A stretch of 64,000 bases of DNA from Albophoma yamanashiensis (GCA_001600555.1 BCKH01000005.1:3100001-3164000), one strand, 5' to 3'; numbered from the stretch's first letter, positions 11,594-23,645 are shown. The notes: generated by a model not told the origin, from the sequence alone. Numbers and translations are program-made.

Positions 11594-12583
11594 GGCTGCC
11601 CCCGAAGGATACGGCGGTGAGGACGGAGGGGCCCCTTTCTCTCTCAGTTGTAGGTTGGTCTGAGAGCCTTGGTTCCGTCGCTGCGTCTGCGACGCCCCGA
11701 GAGAGGGCTGGTCACGAGCTCGTGGTGACGTGAGGTGAGGACAAGATGGACCGGGGTGGGCATCTTCGTGTTTACAGGTACGAGTACCGCATGCATGGGC
11801 TCAGGCAGCAGCCGACTTTATTATTATTAGAGTGGGAATGTCGGGCAGCGGCTGACTGCGGGTCGATCCTCAGTTTAGCGTCTCCGTGGCAGCTGGGGCT
11901 CAATTCGTGGATCTGAGTGGCTGCAGCTCCTGTCCGGCGCCCCGCCAGACCGAATCGAGCAATACTTTAACGTTGACCTTGCCGGTGTTGGAAAGACGTT
12001 GATCGTCAGGGACACTCAGGCACGTGCAGCAAACGTCGCGGCTGGACACTCGACGTTGTTTCACGGCAGGCGCAGGAGTCGACAGGTTTACATCCGCGAA
12101 ACACGTTTGGCAGCAGGCGTGGGGACTGCAAAAAGGGCATCGCTTTGTTTATTGCAGATGGACATCTGCCTGAAGTCAAGTTGTCTTCCATCGCCCGAGC
12201 TAGGGTATCATCTATCGTGTCGCCATTTGGCACACAGGGCAGCAGCAATTGCAGCACGGGTTTCGACAGCAGTCTAGCGCTTCGCGGTGTGTGCCAACAG
12301 ACTTTGCAACGGCGAGCGAGGCGCCACGTTTGGCCCTCTCCGAGGCACCAGCCTGCCCGTTAACATTTCTCAAGTTGCAGCCCCCCAGTGTGCAAATCAA
12401 GACTTCTTTTGCCTTGAATCTGCTGCGACGCGTTTCCAGCTTGTCCAAGATAGTGCCCATGAGCGCGTTGCTTTCGGTTGGAGCGCGCGACAGCAGCTGG
12501 AATTCCCGCTACGCTGCCTCTGCGGAGCCGCGAGTTCAGGCAGCGGTGCCATCGAGGCCGTTTCGACGTCGCGCAATGCTCTC
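11594..12583. other. Intergenic region: Sec2-like promoter and CSL4 3' flank
   Basis: About 1 kb between two minus-strand genes. It includes a short TTATTATTATT stretch near 11818-11828. Open frames are short and overlapping. No RNA gene or repeat family recognised. Confidence 0.6.
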
Positions 12584-13293
12584 TCAACTCGGCTTGGCAA
12601 CCTTTCTCGGCTCGCTCACGCCCGTTTCGGGGTCCTTGTATTCCTTCCAGCTGACCGGAACCATGTCGTTGCCGGCCTCGCTCGTGGCCATGATGACGCC
12701 CAGCTCGTTGGACGCCGTCGACAGATAGTAGTTTGCCTGGTCTCCGAGTGAAATCTTGCGGCCACCATGTCAGCTAGCGTACACACCGACTTTGGTGCAC
12801 CAATGGCTTTCAAGGCCGGGTCGCTTACCACTTGCGCACGCACAATGTCGCCCGGCTTGAACGACTCGTACATCTTGACCTTGTCCTTCTCGGTGGCCCG
12901 CACGTCCTGCACGCGGATGACGCCCTGCCACTCCGTCTGCAGCACCGTGGCACCGACCTGCTGGATGACCACGATGGCCTGCTTAGGCATGAGGCGCACC
13001 ACGCGCGCGAGCACCACGTTGCCCACGTCGGGCAGGATCTCGTGCCGCCGGCCGCCGTGCCGCACCACGGACACGGTCGCCCGCTCGTCAGCGGCGGCTT
13101 GCGCAGCCGTGAGCTTGTTGAGGCGCTTCGCGGGGCCGGGTGCCTTGGCGGCCGGCTCGACCGCGACCTTGCCCATGAGGGAGGCGACGACGCTGCCGTC
13201 GTGGACGTGCGTGCCCGGGCCGGGGGCGAGCTTGGTGACGGGGCCCAGGACGGTGCCGGGGACGGCGACGGAGGGGACGTCGTCGGCTGCCAT
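12584..13293 (-). CDS. CSL4: Exosome complex RNA-binding cap subunit CSL4
   Basis: Two exons (13293-12829, 12754-12584) give 211 residues. The start MAADDVPSVAVPGTVLGP is the ATG aligned with the family N-terminus; the frame extends upstream to 13374 without family resemblance. The N-terminal domain has PGPGTHVHDGSVVASL. The S1 RNA-binding domain begins GNVVLARVVRLMPKQA and runs through GVIRVQDVRATEKDKVKMYE and FKPGDIVRAQV. The intron 12828-12755 joins it to ISLGDQANYYLSTASNELGV, completing the domain. The C-terminus (VPVSWKEYKDPETGVSEPRK) carries the family-typical residues. CSL4 sits on the cap of the nuclear and cytoplasmic exosome and helps feed RNA to the nuclease subunits. The second exon is too short to stand out alone but its frame and content are unambiguous. 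Confidence 0.93.
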
Positions 13294-14971
13294 GGCGGGA
13301 GGGAACGCGCGTGCGTTGGGGAGGACTGGGGAGCTCGGTGTCGGATGTGCAGCTGCAAGATGCAAAACGAGCACTAGCAGATATCAGATTCAATGGTGGG
13401 GCGCCTCTGGGAGAGCTCGCTGTCGATTGCTGAGTCAGGATGTTGCACGACGCCTGAGCACGTGACCCTCCATCGCTCAGACACGCATGCACCTTAACTT
13501 CCTTGCATCCTTAAGTCCAGGCGACTAAGTCCGGACGGCCCCCCATGCCGACTCGGCGCCGATCCGGCTACGCTTCGAGGCCGTCGTCTCCCCGCCCGCC
13601 GGGTTGGTCCCGCCTAGGCCAACGAGCAGCAAGGTTGGCCCAGCCGAGTGCGAGAATGAACGGAGAGACGGGACCCGGGGGTTCGAAAGGGACGCTACCA
13701 TGCGCTGGCCTGACGGACAGCGAGCTCTCCCAGAGGAGCCGCATCCCGGCTCTCGGGCCCGAATGCGAGAGACGCAGACGGAGTTGAGGTCCAGCTCACT
13801 AAAGGCACACCGGCGCAAAGTCCGCGATGAATCGCCAGCCACGAAATGGTGCCGGGTTACCCGGCCACGAACTCCGCTTACTCGTAGGTGGTCCACCGCG
13901 TTTAGTGTCTGTTGAGAAGACGGTAAACGGGAACCCTAGAAGACGACAAGCTTTTCTCTTCCCGCACAAGCCCCCTACGAGCAGAGTGGGCATCCCGCGC
14001 GGCAGACGTTGGGCTGGCGTCCGTCAGTTGCGGTCGCGTGCTTTCTAAGCAGAGCCGGGTACGACATCCGACGGGCCCGAGAAGTTGATGTATAGGCCGA
14101 CTACATGAACTTGTGAGCGGCTGCGCTGCGCATTGAGGGGCTGCGCAGTCCGCAACTGGCCAGATGATTACGAGTACGTAGTGGTAATTATGGCATGCAG
14201 TGTTATTTCCTCGCGCCATCGTGGCCTGTCTGCATATGAGGGCCGCGTGTTGATGCCCGCGGAGGAACGCGAGACCAACAGAGCGGAATTGGGTTGGCGG
14301 GATTCGCAGCGACAGCCACCGAAACGGGCAACGCATTCGATAGCCCCAGGGGGGGACATTAATACCTTGGAAGCAAGCGGAAATCCGCTGCACGCCATCT
14401 TGAGTACCTGTACTGTATTCGGAGCCTGTTTGTGGCTGCGGGCGGTCGGAGCATTGGTACGAATACCCCTTCGAGGTAGCAGTCCCAGCTTGTCCGCAAC
14501 ATCGGGGCGTCGGTGCTCCGACCTCCTCGACTAGTGCTAGCCTGTACGGAGTATACACACACCCTTTTAATAATCGTGGCAAACCACGAGGCGGCCCGTC
14601 ATGGACTCGTCTGCATCCAGCAACGGGCGGTCGGGAACTGGGATTCGATGATAAAGCCGCCCGCTGTGCCTCTGCCGAGCCGTCTGTCTGCAGATAGCTT
14701 GCTCCTCTGGATGCGCCCACCGCCATCCGCTGTTTGAAACTCTCACTTGTCTCTTCATGGCTTTTAGTCGACTTAGACCTCGTTGAGCCCGTTGACCCTT
14801 GCTTCGCCAGTGCTCCACAGGCGGCTGCAAACCAACGCTACCTTATTAATTGCTACACGGACGCCGACGCACGCCACCCTCTCGCCCGCCGTTGGATCGA
14901 CATAAGAGGCGAGGACTGCCCGCCGGCCCGCCGTCTCGCGAGCGGCTGCACACGCATCCGGCTTCTCGATC
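13294..14971. promoter_or_regulatory. Divergent upstream region of CSL4 and the ABC transporter
   Basis: 1.7 kb between divergent starts. It contains a minus-strand open frame of 274 codons (14726-13902) that lacks any domain or codon pattern I recognise and is treated as chance. One exact TACGGAGTA lies at 14545-14553, about 420 bp upstream of the transporter ATG. No drug-response element could be confirmed by eye. Confidence 0.5.
14545..14553 (+). repeat. TACGGAGTA 9-mer copy
   Basis: Exact copy of a 9-mer that recurs in non-coding parts of this window; here it lies in the ABC transporter upstream region. Confidence 0.6.
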
Positions 14972-17900
14972 ATGGCAGACGAAGACGAGCGCGGGGCCAA
15001 GGGCTTCATGGCGCCAGCCGCCTTCGCCGCGGCCGTGCAGCCCGAGGCCGCGACTGACGAGGATTTCGCCGACGTGACGGATGAGAGCGACAAGATCGAC
15101 GAGGCCAAGGACGACAAGCAGGATGAGCTCGAGACCAAGGACCACGGCCTCGCGGCGACGAGAAGCTACGCGACCGACGCCAGCGGCGCAACGGCCGCCA
15201 CGACGGCGACCCAGCCCAAGCCTCGCAAGTGGTACGGGAGGCTCAATCCCCTGCGATGGGGCGGCATCCCCAAGGTGCCCGACGAGCGCATCGTGTCCCG
15301 CGAGTACAAGGCGGGCATCCTGAGCAAGCTGACGTTCCAATGGATGACGCCGTTGATGACGGTGAGTTTATTCCTACTCCGCCTCGCTCCATTGCCCGAT
15401 CGGCTCGTGCCGCCCGTGTCCATTCGCTAGATCGTGGGGCGTGGGCCTCCCGCTCCCGCGATACGAGGGCGCGATGCTACGGAGTATGGGGGTTTTTAAG
15501 TGCTTATGCGAGCGGGTAACCTGCGACGGACGCTGACTGACACGCGCGCAGACGGGCTACAAACGCCCCCTCGAGCAGGGAGACCTCTGGACCGTCAACC
15601 CGGACCGCGCCGTCGAGCCCCTGACGGCCATGGTCCGGGCCGCCTTCGAGCGGCGCGTCGCCGCCGGCACGTCGCACCCGCTCTTCTGGGCGCTGCACGA
15701 GTGCTTCCGCTTCGAGTTCTGGCTGGGCGGGCTGTGCGCGCTGGTCGGCACCGTCCTGCAGGTGCTCGCGCCCTTCACCCTGCGCTACCTCATCCAGTTC
15801 GCGACCGACGCCTACGTGGCCAACTTCGAGGGCGGCCCGGCGCCGCCCATCGGCCGCGGCGTCGGGCTCGCCGTCGGCATCACCCTCATGCAGGTCGTGC
15901 AGAGCTTCTGCGTGAGCCACTTCATCTTCCGCGGCATGATGATCGGCGGCCAGTCCCGCGGCGTGCTCATCGGCTTGATCTACGAGAAGGCCATGGTCAT
16001 CTCGGGCCGGGCCAAGGCCGGCGGCGCGCGCGAGCTGCTCATGCCGGACGCCGACGACCTGGACGAGCAGGCAAAGGGCGAGGCTGACGAGAAGGCGGGC
16101 AAGAAGAAGGCTAAGAAGGCCAAGAAGGATAAGAAGGGTAAGAAGGGCGACAAGAAGGGCGACAAGGGCGCGGCGCACAAGGACGGCATCGGCTGGGCCA
16201 ACGGCCGCATCGTCAACCTCATGAGCGTCGACACCTACCGCATCGACCAGGCCTCGGCCCTCTTCCACATGACCTGGACATCGCCCATCGCCTGCCTCAT
16301 CACCCTCGTCGTGCTCGTCATCAACCTCACCTACAGCGCCCTCGCCGGCTTCGGGCTGCTCGTCCTCGGCGTGCCCGCCCTCACCGTCGCCATCCGCAGC
16401 CTCTTCCGCCGCCGCAAGGCCATCAACAAGGTCACCGACCAGCGCGTCTCGCTGACCCAGGAGATCCTGCAGTCGGTGCGCTTCGTCAAGTACTTCGGCT
16501 GGGAGGAGGCCTTCATGGGCCGCCTGGCCGAGATCCGCTCCAAGGAGATCCACGCCATCCAGATCCTGCTGGCCATCCGCAACGCCATCAACGCCGTCAG
16601 CATGTCGCTGCCCATCTTCGCCTCCATGCTGTCCTTCATCTGCTACTCGCTGTCCAACCACGCGCTCGCGCCCGCCCAGGTCTTCTCGTCCCTGGCGCTC
16701 TTCAACGGCCTGCGCATCCCGCTGAACCTGCTGCCGCTGGTCCTGGGCCAGGTCACCGACGCCGGCTCGTCGCTGAAGCGCATCGAGGAGTTCCTCGTCG
16801 AGGAGGAGATGGAGGAGGACGTCATCAACAAGCCGGACGGCGACAACGCCATCGAGATGCACAACGCCTCCTTCACGTGGGAGAGGACCCCGAACCAGGA
16901 CCCGGACAAGGGGACCATTGCCGGCGGCGAGAAAGGCGAGAAGGGCAAGAAGGCTGCCGCCGCCGCCACGGCCGCCAAGGCCAGCAAGCCGCAAGCACCT
17001 CCTCGGCCCGGGTCTTCAGGGGAGGACACGGCGAGCACCCTCGTCGAGGAGCGGGAGCCCTTCAAGCTGCAGGACCTGAGCTTCACGGCTGGGCGGAACG
17101 AGCTGATCGCCGTCATCGGCACCGTGGGCAGCGGCAAGAGCTCGCTGCTCGCGTCCCTGGCCGGCGACATGCGCAAGACGAGCGGCGACGTCGTCTTCGG
17201 CGCCTCGAGGGCCTTCTGCCCGCAGTACGCCTGGATCCAGAACACGACGCTGCAGAACAACATCACCTTTGGCAAGGACATGGACCGGCCGTGGTACAAG
17301 GAGGTCATCAAGGCGTGAGTTGCCCCCCAAACCCCCAACCCCCCGAGCCCCTGAACCCCTGAACCCCTGAACGGTTCCGGTGGACAACGCGGCGTGCATA
17401 CTGACGGAGATCTGCTCGCAGCTGCGCCCTCCAGGCCGACATCGACATGCTGCCCCACGGCGACCAGACCGAGATTGGCGAGCGCGGCATCACCATCTCG
17501 GGCGGGCAGAAGCAGCGGCTCAACATCGCGCGCGCCATCTACTTCGACGCCGACATCGTGCTCATGGACGACCCGCTGAGCGCCGTCGACGCGCACGTCG
17601 GGCGGCACATCTTCGACAACGCCATCCTCGGCCTGCTCAAGGACAAGTGCCGCATCCTGGCGACGCACCAGCTGTGGGTGCTCAGCCGCTGCGACCGCAT
17701 CGTGTGGATGGAGGCCGGCAAGATCCAGGCCGTCGACACCTTCGACAACCTCATGCGCGAGCACGCGGGCTTCCAGGCGCTCATGGAGACGACGGCCGTC
17801 GAGGAGGAGGAGGAGGCCGGCGACGGCGACGACAAGGACGGCGGCGATGACCAGGCGCTCGCCAAGGTCGACACGGCCGAGGAGCGCCGCAAGCAGAGGC

Positions 17901-19771
17901 GCGACAAGAAGGGCGCCGCGCTGATGCAGCAGGAGGAAAAGGCGCAGGCCAGCGTGCCGTGGTCCGTCTACGGCGCCTACGTGCGCGCCTCGGGCTCGGC
18001 CTTCAACGCGCCGCTCGTCGTGGGCGTGCTGCTGCTGTCGCAGGGCGCCAACATCATGACCAGCCTGTGGCTCTCGTACTGGACCTCGGACAAGTTCGGG
18101 CTCGCGACGGGCGCCTACATCGGCGTCTACGCCGCGCTCGGCGTCGTCCAGGCCCTGCTCATGTTCCTCTTCTCGGTGCTGCTCTCGGTGCTCGGCACCA
18201 ACGCCTCCAAGGTGATGCTGCGCGACGCCGTCACGCGCGTGCTGCGCGCGCCCATGTCCTTCTTCGACACGACGCCCCTCGGGCGCATCACCAACCGCTT
18301 CTCGCGCGACGTCGACGTCATGGACAACAACCTGACCGACGCCATCCGCATGTACTTCTTCACCCTCGCCATGGTCACCGCCGTCTTCGCACTCATCATC
18401 GCCTACTTCCACTACTTCGCCATCGCCCTCGTGCCGCTGTACATCCTCTTCATCCTCGCCGCCTCCTACTACCGCGCCTCGGCCCGCGAGGTCAAGCGCT
18501 TCGAGTCGGTCCTGCGCTCCCACGTCTTCGCCAAGTTCAGCGAGGGCCTCAGCGGCGTCGCCTCCATCCGCGCCTACGGCCTCAAGGCCCACTTCATCGG
18601 CGAGCTGCGCGCCGCCATCGACGAGATGAACGGCGCCTACTACCTCACCTTCTCCAACCAGCGCTGGCTGTCCATCCGCCTCGACATGATCGGCAACGCC
18701 CTCGTCTTCACCGTCGGCATCCTCGTCGTCACCTCGCGCTTCAGCGTCAACCCCAGCATCGGCGGCCTCGTCCTCAGCTACATCCTCGCCATCGTCCAGA
18801 TGCTGCAGTTCTCCATCCGCCAGCTCGCCGAGGTCGAGAACGGCATGAACGCCGTCGAGCGCCTGCGCTACTACGGCTCCGAGCTCGATGAGGAGGCGCC
18901 CTTGCACACCGTCGCCGTCCGCCCCAGCTGGCCGGAGCGCGGCGAGATCGTATTCGACAACGTCGAGATGCGCTACCGCGAGAACCTGCCGCTCGTCCTG
19001 CAGGGCCTGAGCATGCACGTGCGCGGCGGCGAGCGCATCGGCATCGTCGGCCGCACGGGCGCCGGCAAGAGTTCCATCATGAGCACGCTGTTCCGCCTCG
19101 TCGAGATCTCGGGCGGCTCCATCACCGTCGACGGGCTCAACATCTCCACCGTCGGCCTGTACGACCTGCGCTCGCGCCTCGCCATCATCCCCCAGGACCC
19201 GACGCTCTTCAACGGCACCGTCCGCAGCAACCTCGACCCCTTCGGCGAGCACACCGACCTCGAGCTGTGGTCCGCCCTGCGCCAGGCCGATCTCGTGCCC
19301 GCCGACGCCGTCCTCGACGACCCTCGCCGCGCCACCGCCGGCGGCGACACCGCCTCGCGCATCCGCCTCGACACCGTCGTCGAGGAGGACGGGCTCAACT
19401 TCTCCCTCGGGCAGCGCCAGCTCATGGCCCTTGCCCGCGCCCTCGTCCGTGGCTCGCAGATCATCGTTTGTGACGAGGCCACCTCGTCCGTCGACATGGA
19501 GACGGACGACAAGATCCAGCGCACCATGGCCTCGGGTTTCCGAGGCAAGACCCTCCTGTGCATCGCCCACCGCCTGCGCACCATCATCGGCTACGACCGC
19601 ATCTGCGTCATGGACGCCGGCCGCATCGCCGAACTCGACGCGCCACTCGCGCTCTGGCACCAGGGTGGTATCTTCAGGGGCATGTGCGACCGCAGCGGCA
19701 TCCGCGTCGAGGACATCCAGCACGCGAAGGAGGAGATGCTGGCACTCGAGGCCAGCGGGAGCCACCAGTAG
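14972..19771 (+). CDS. ABCC-type multidrug transporter, Yor1-like
   Basis: Three exons (14972-15361, 15552-17314, 17422-19771) give 1500 residues, with layout TMD1-NBD1-TMD2-NBD2 and no extra N-terminal TMD0, as in Yor1-like short ABCC pumps. An acidic cytosolic head precedes SKLTFQWMTPLMT-TGYKRPLEQGDLW, restored by the first splice. NBD1 has Walker A GTVGSGKSS, signature ISGGQKQRLNIARA and Walker B DIVLMDDPLSAVD, with Asp in place of the catalytic Glu, as is typical of ABCC. NBD2 has Walker A GRTGAGKSS, signature FSLGQRQLMALARA and Walker B IIVCDEATSSVD with the catalytic Glu. An unusual lysine/glycine-rich insertion (about 15 Lys in 30 residues) lies in the first transmembrane domain region near 16090-16170, and a Lys/Ala-rich one lies before NBD1. 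Such pumps export organic anions and drugs at the plasma membrane; the substrate here is unknown. Third codon positions are almost all C or G. Confidence 0.92.
15478..15486 (+). repeat. TACGGAGTA 9-mer copy inside an intron
   Basis: Exact copy of the recurrent 9-mer, within the first intron (15362-15551) of the ABC transporter. Confidence 0.6.
17348..17371. repeat. CCCCTGAA x3 tandem repeat in ABC transporter intron 2
   Basis: Three perfect 8-bp units inside intron 17315-17421, preceded by further C-runs (CCCCCC/AACCCCC) from about 17323. The whole intron is C-rich on the coding strand. Confidence 0.85.
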
Positions 19772-20571
19772 CGTCATCTCATTGCTTGCGATTTTCTCAT
19801 ATTCTTCGAACAAAACGTGTGAACGTTGAAGAGGCTATACTTAGGCACGTGGCTGTCGCCCGGACGGGTGGGCATGAGCATGTATGACGATGCATATTAG
19901 TGACAGCGGAACATCCCGCAGCGTGCATGGACTGATATATAGGATACCACAAATAGTACATATACTTCTAGATTTGATATAAATCGGGTTCTGAACATGA
20001 ACAGAAAAATCTAAGCCTTTAGCTGCAGTGAACTGTCTTGTGTGCATGGAATACTGGATTGGATAGGTAGTATTTCAAACTCATGCTCTTCCGGTCAAGG
20101 CCTCGGAATAATTAAAGACATTTATTGCCAAAATAAACATATATACCGGCAAGGAAAAGCACGCCCCATAAAGAGTCGCGATACGTCCCCTTCCCGTCTA
20201 CTATCATGCTGAGATTCTCTGTTCCGAAGCGCAATACACCGCAGAGCAGCCCACGCCTCTCGACTGATCCTTGGCCCCTTACTCTCCATTTTCTATGCAG
20301 GTCCAAAAGGATCTTCAGGTCGCAACAAGTTCAGATCATATCCGGTCTACGTTTGTCAGAAGGCGGGAAAATCGTACGCTGGGTTCGTTTCCGCCTTCAA
20401 CTTCCCAAAATTCTCGCAAAGTCAAGTATCACCCCTAACGCCAAAGTTGAACGGGCAAAAAAAGCCGTGCAATTGCAGAAAATGCCGCCTCCCGGAAAAT
20501 AACGCCGTATCGAACCACACCAGATTGCATCACGCCGATTCATCTTGATGCCAAGTGCCGCGAGGTTCGGC
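19772..20571. other. Convergent AT-rich intergenic region
   Basis: 3' flanks of the ABC transporter and the CSI2-like gene. It is noticeably AT-rich (for example 19920-20000 and 20100-20160) next to very GC-rich coding DNA. No gene, RNA or repeat recognised. Confidence 0.6.
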
Positions 20572-21753
20572 TCAGAATCGATTCTGGGGACTGGCTGTCC
20601 TGCCTCCCAGGTTTGCCGAATTTCTTGAGCCGACCGAGGAGGGCATCTGAGGTGGAGGGAATGCGCTCGGATCGTCGGCAAGCAGGTCCTCGAGGTACGC
20701 GCTGGGTGCTCGTTGGCCCGGAGCCAGGCTGCTCAAATTTAGAGAGCTGGTGCTCATGCCGCTCACGTCTCGTCGAGCAGGATATTGCGGCGAGTCGGGT
20801 GGTGTTTGGCTCAGCGTATGGCGTGACGCGTTGGCATATTGTCCCCGCGAATCTGGTCGGAGGTTGTTCAAGCTGATTGCGTTGGTCTGATTCGCAGGGC
20901 CAGGCGAACTGGAACCAGAAGCATAGAACCCAGAGGGTAGGAAAGCGGAGCCACGAGCGCCTGGAGCATTGTTGGCTGCGGTAGGCGAGAAGAACAGGTT
21001 CGAGTGGCTCGGCGTTGCGGACGGTATGGGCCCACGGGTGGTTCGTCGCACGCCGCGGCCGGCGGCGGCAGTACTACCGCCCACAGACATCGTCGATCCT
21101 TGATCCGTGTATTTGTAGAAGGGCGCAGGCGGCGCCGGAAATCCGGCCTTGTTGTTGGCCATGGTCTGGGCCATGGCCGCGCGCTTAACCGAACGATGGA
21201 GGAGGAGGCTGACTATGGCGCGCCAGAGAAGAATACCAAGCCCAAAAGCGCCCAAGATGGCTCCGACAGCAATGAAGACGGTGCCGTCGGGCATAGTGGA
21301 CTGCTGCATGAAAGGAGCATCCTTGGTTGGCGGAACCGTTGGGGGTGGATAGTCGGGGATCTGGCCGCCCCTGGTCAGGGTCGGGAAGCCGGTGAGCTCG
21401 CCCCCGGTCGTGGCGGAAGACCCCCCCGTGATTCTAGGAATGGTTGTGGCATCTGTCGTCGCCACGCTTCCGGTGTTGGTGATGCTGGCCTTGGTGTTTG
21501 ATGGTGTCGAGGAAGAAGAGGCAGAGTCCTTGGACGACGAGGCTGGCTTGTCAGAGGAGCTAGGCTGCGTTGACGATGGCGTGTCCTTCGGAGACTGAGA
21601 CGAGGAGGCCTTTTCAGTGGGCGTCGCTTTGTTGTCGTCGGTGGAAGAGTTGTCGTCCTTCTTCTGAGCCATTGCAGGGGCGGCGAAAATGCCCAGCGAT
21701 GCCAGAACAGACAGGCCAAGCGCCGGGTCCGGCAAGTAGTTGGTCGGCCTCAT
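20572..21753 (-). CDS. CSI2-like single-pass cell wall/septum membrane protein
   Basis: An intron-free gene of 393 residues starting MRPTNYLPDPALGL. A signal peptide (LSVLASLGIFAAPAMAQ) is followed by a Ser/Thr-rich, probably O-glycosylated stretch (residues 35-115). A conserved patch PDYPPPTVPPTKDAPFMQQS leads into one membrane span (about residues 158-182, FIAVGAILGAFGLGILLWRA). The cytoplasmic tail is Ser/Gly/Pro-rich with RRTTRGPIPSATPSHSNLFF. This layout matches fungal CSI2-type proteins, linked in yeast to chitin synthesis and septum structure. The open frame extends upstream to 22227, but that part is not protein-like and would bury the signal peptide, so I use the ATG at 21753. The name rests on remembered similarity around the PPPTVPPTK motif. 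Confidence 0.7.
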   Translation of the reverse strand: MRPTNYLPDPALGLSVLASLGIFAAPAMAQKKDDNSSTDDNKATPTEKASSSQSPKDTPSSTQPSSSDKPASSSKDSASSSSTPSNTKASITNTGSVATTDATTIPRITGGSSATTGGELTGFPTLTRGGQIPDYPPPTVPPTKDAPFMQQSTMPDGTVFIAVGAILGAFGLGILLWRAIVSLLLHRSVKRAAMAQTMANNKAGFPAPPAPFYKYTDQGSTMSVGGSTAAAGRGVRRTTRGPIPSATPSHSNLFFSPTAANNAPGARGSAFLPSGFYASGSSSPGPANQTNAISLNNLRPDSRGQYANASRHTLSQTPPDSPQYPARRDVSGMSTSSLNLSSLAPGQRAPSAYLEDLLADDPSAFPPPQMPSSVGSRNSANLGGRTASPQNRF

Positions 21754-22957
21754 GCTCGCTTTTATGGTATCGCCAACGTAGTCGATGAAACAGACGACTC
21801 GAACTGTTCCAGACGTGGCTGCGTGCAGCAGTCCGCTCCAACACGTCGGCAGGGGTGGTTCGTTAGGAATGCGAAAGGGATAAGTGGCTGGTCGTCGGCA
21901 ACGTCGGCGCGTTCGAGGCGTTGGCTGGGAGGCAAAGAGGACGACGACGGGATTATTAAAGAAGCAGCGAATACAGATGCCAAACGAGAGGATGCGGCCG
22001 AGGGCAGGTGGGCGAGCGCTACAGGCCTTGCGAGGGCATGGCGATGGCAGTGAGCGCTGAGGAGGGTGACGGGGGGAAGAATGCAATTGTCGCGACGCTC
22101 GTGCGCAAGGGTGAGAGTTCGTCTGGCTCAGCTGGGGTCGGTACTCGCCGCTTGCCCTGAGACAGGCGCCGACGGCAAGTACCCCTCCGTGCCTGAGACT
22201 GCCCGAGGGGAAAATTGAGCAGTCCACCTGAAGGCGCTAAAGAGCTGAGGGCCCATCGGCGGCTCAGGGGCGCAGGCACCACCATGACATGCCGCTGCCA
22301 TCCGGATCGCCTCTGCGTGCCTATTGTCACTGACTACCGAGCCGCCGTCAACGTCCGGATGACCATCTCATTCTTGTGTCGGGTGCTTATTGGTGTCCAA
22401 CACCGCCAGGAGCTTTGCGGTCCACTGCATACCGAATTTGGCTCGAGACGCTCTGCTGCAGCGCTGGGGGCTGGATGCAGCGCCTAGGAGAACGAGGCGC
22501 CAAGGTGACACGACGCCGCCTGTAGCGCCGCCTCTCACCGCTGTAGTGGAGGGCACTTCAGCACGGATGCCCAGAGCGATGCGCCATCTACGGTATAGAG
22601 CACAGAACCATCATCGCGGCCTATGTAGATTTTGAAATGAGAAAAGGACGGCAATATCATGGTGGTTCAAAAAGCAAGGTTCGGAGCACATGGCTCGTGC
22701 ATCGTACATACATTTGACCTGCTCCTCGGGCGCGTGGCAGGCAAGCGGCTTGCGGCACCGGGAACGTCACAGGCAAAGCGCGCACGTGACACTGCAGCTC
22801 CGCCAACACCCAGGCCTCGTGAGTCGTCATCACCAGCTCCATCCACGCTAGACCGAGCTTCATCGACGCCCTGGCGAAGATCTCTTCGCCGCACCATCCT
22901 CGTTTGACCGAACCCTCTCCTTTCGAATCTTCGGTTCGCATCGTCCGAGTCTACATC
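21754..22957. promoter_or_regulatory. Divergent upstream region of CSI2-like gene and VPS68
   Basis: 1.2 kb between divergent starts. Open frames on both strands are extensions or shadows of the flanking genes. No regulatory site is defensible by eye. Confidence 0.5.
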
Positions 22958-23645
22958 ATGGAGGAGGAGCGTCTCTGGAAGTTCAGGCGCCCGGAGTGGC
23001 TGAACAGCGTCTGGGCCCGCAACTCGGGCGTCTATGCCGCGGGAGGTTTGGTACGTCACGGGCTTGCGCTCTCCCCGGTGCTGTGGTCTCGGAGGGGCTT
23101 GTCTTCGCCTGCTGAAGCTGCGCACTTGTTTTGGGGATCTGTGATGGGCTAACGTCGTGCTGGTGTGTAGTTCTCTCTGGCCTTTTACATCATGCTCGAC
23201 TCCGCCGTCTGGTCCAAGTCGGCGCGCAACGGCTCCTCCGTTCACGTCAAGTTCGTCGACTGGCTGCCCTTCATCTTCTCCAGCCTCGGCATGTTGATCA
23301 TCAACTCGGTCGAGAAGCAGCGCCTCAGCGCCGATTCCTTCAGCTACAGCGGGTCTGGCGTCGCGTGGAAGGCGCGCGTGGTGCTCTTCCTGGGCTTTGC
23401 AGCCCTCGCAGGCGGAATGGCCGGCGGCGTGACCGTCTTTGTCCTCAAGTTCGTCGTTCCTGGCGTAGCTATGCCGGCGTTGGGCATGGGCATCGAAAAC
23501 CTGGTCAGCAACGCTCTTGTCGGGTTCAGGTAAGCTCAGATTGATCAGCCATGCGTACGGGCAGACGCTGACGTTGTATAGCTCCGTTGTTCTTTGGATC
23601 AGCCAGAACATGGAGGACGAATATTCTTACAACTTGTCCATATAA
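22958..23645 (+). CDS. VPS68: Vacuolar protein sorting protein VPS68 (TMEM50/UPF0220 family)
   Basis: Three exons (22958-23050, 23171-23529, 23582-23645) give 171 residues. The N-terminus MEEERLWKFRRPEWLNS leads to the first span (NSGVYAAGGL-FSLAFYIMLDSAVWS, built by the first splice). Three more hydrophobic spans follow (FVDWLPFIFSSLGMLIINS; ARVVLFLGFAALAGGMAGG; VSNALVGFR-SSVVLWIS). The conserved short C-terminus NMEDEYSYNLSI lies in a final exon too small to notice alone. Family members are four-pass endosomal/vacuolar membrane proteins; yeast Vps68 works with Vps55 in transport from late endosome to vacuole. Length and tail agree closely with fungal relatives. Confidence 0.92.

Noticed and set aside
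13902..14726. A 274-codon minus-strand frame upstream of the ABC transporter
   Set aside because: No recognisable domain and an irregular amino-acid pattern, in what looks like a promoter region.
15504..16994. A 496-codon antisense open frame over the first part of the ABC transporter
   Set aside because: Same codon-bias shadow; the product is low-complexity and unlike any protein family.
16643..19813. A 1056-codon open frame antisense to the ABC transporter
   Set aside because: It is a shadow of extreme C/G third-position bias on the coding strand. Its product is a monotonous Asp/Val/Ala/Glu/Arg mix with no domain, and the sense strand has clear ABC motifs.
21754..22227. Longer N-terminus of the CSI2-like protein
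   Set aside because: It would place 158 unlikely residues before a clear signal peptide.
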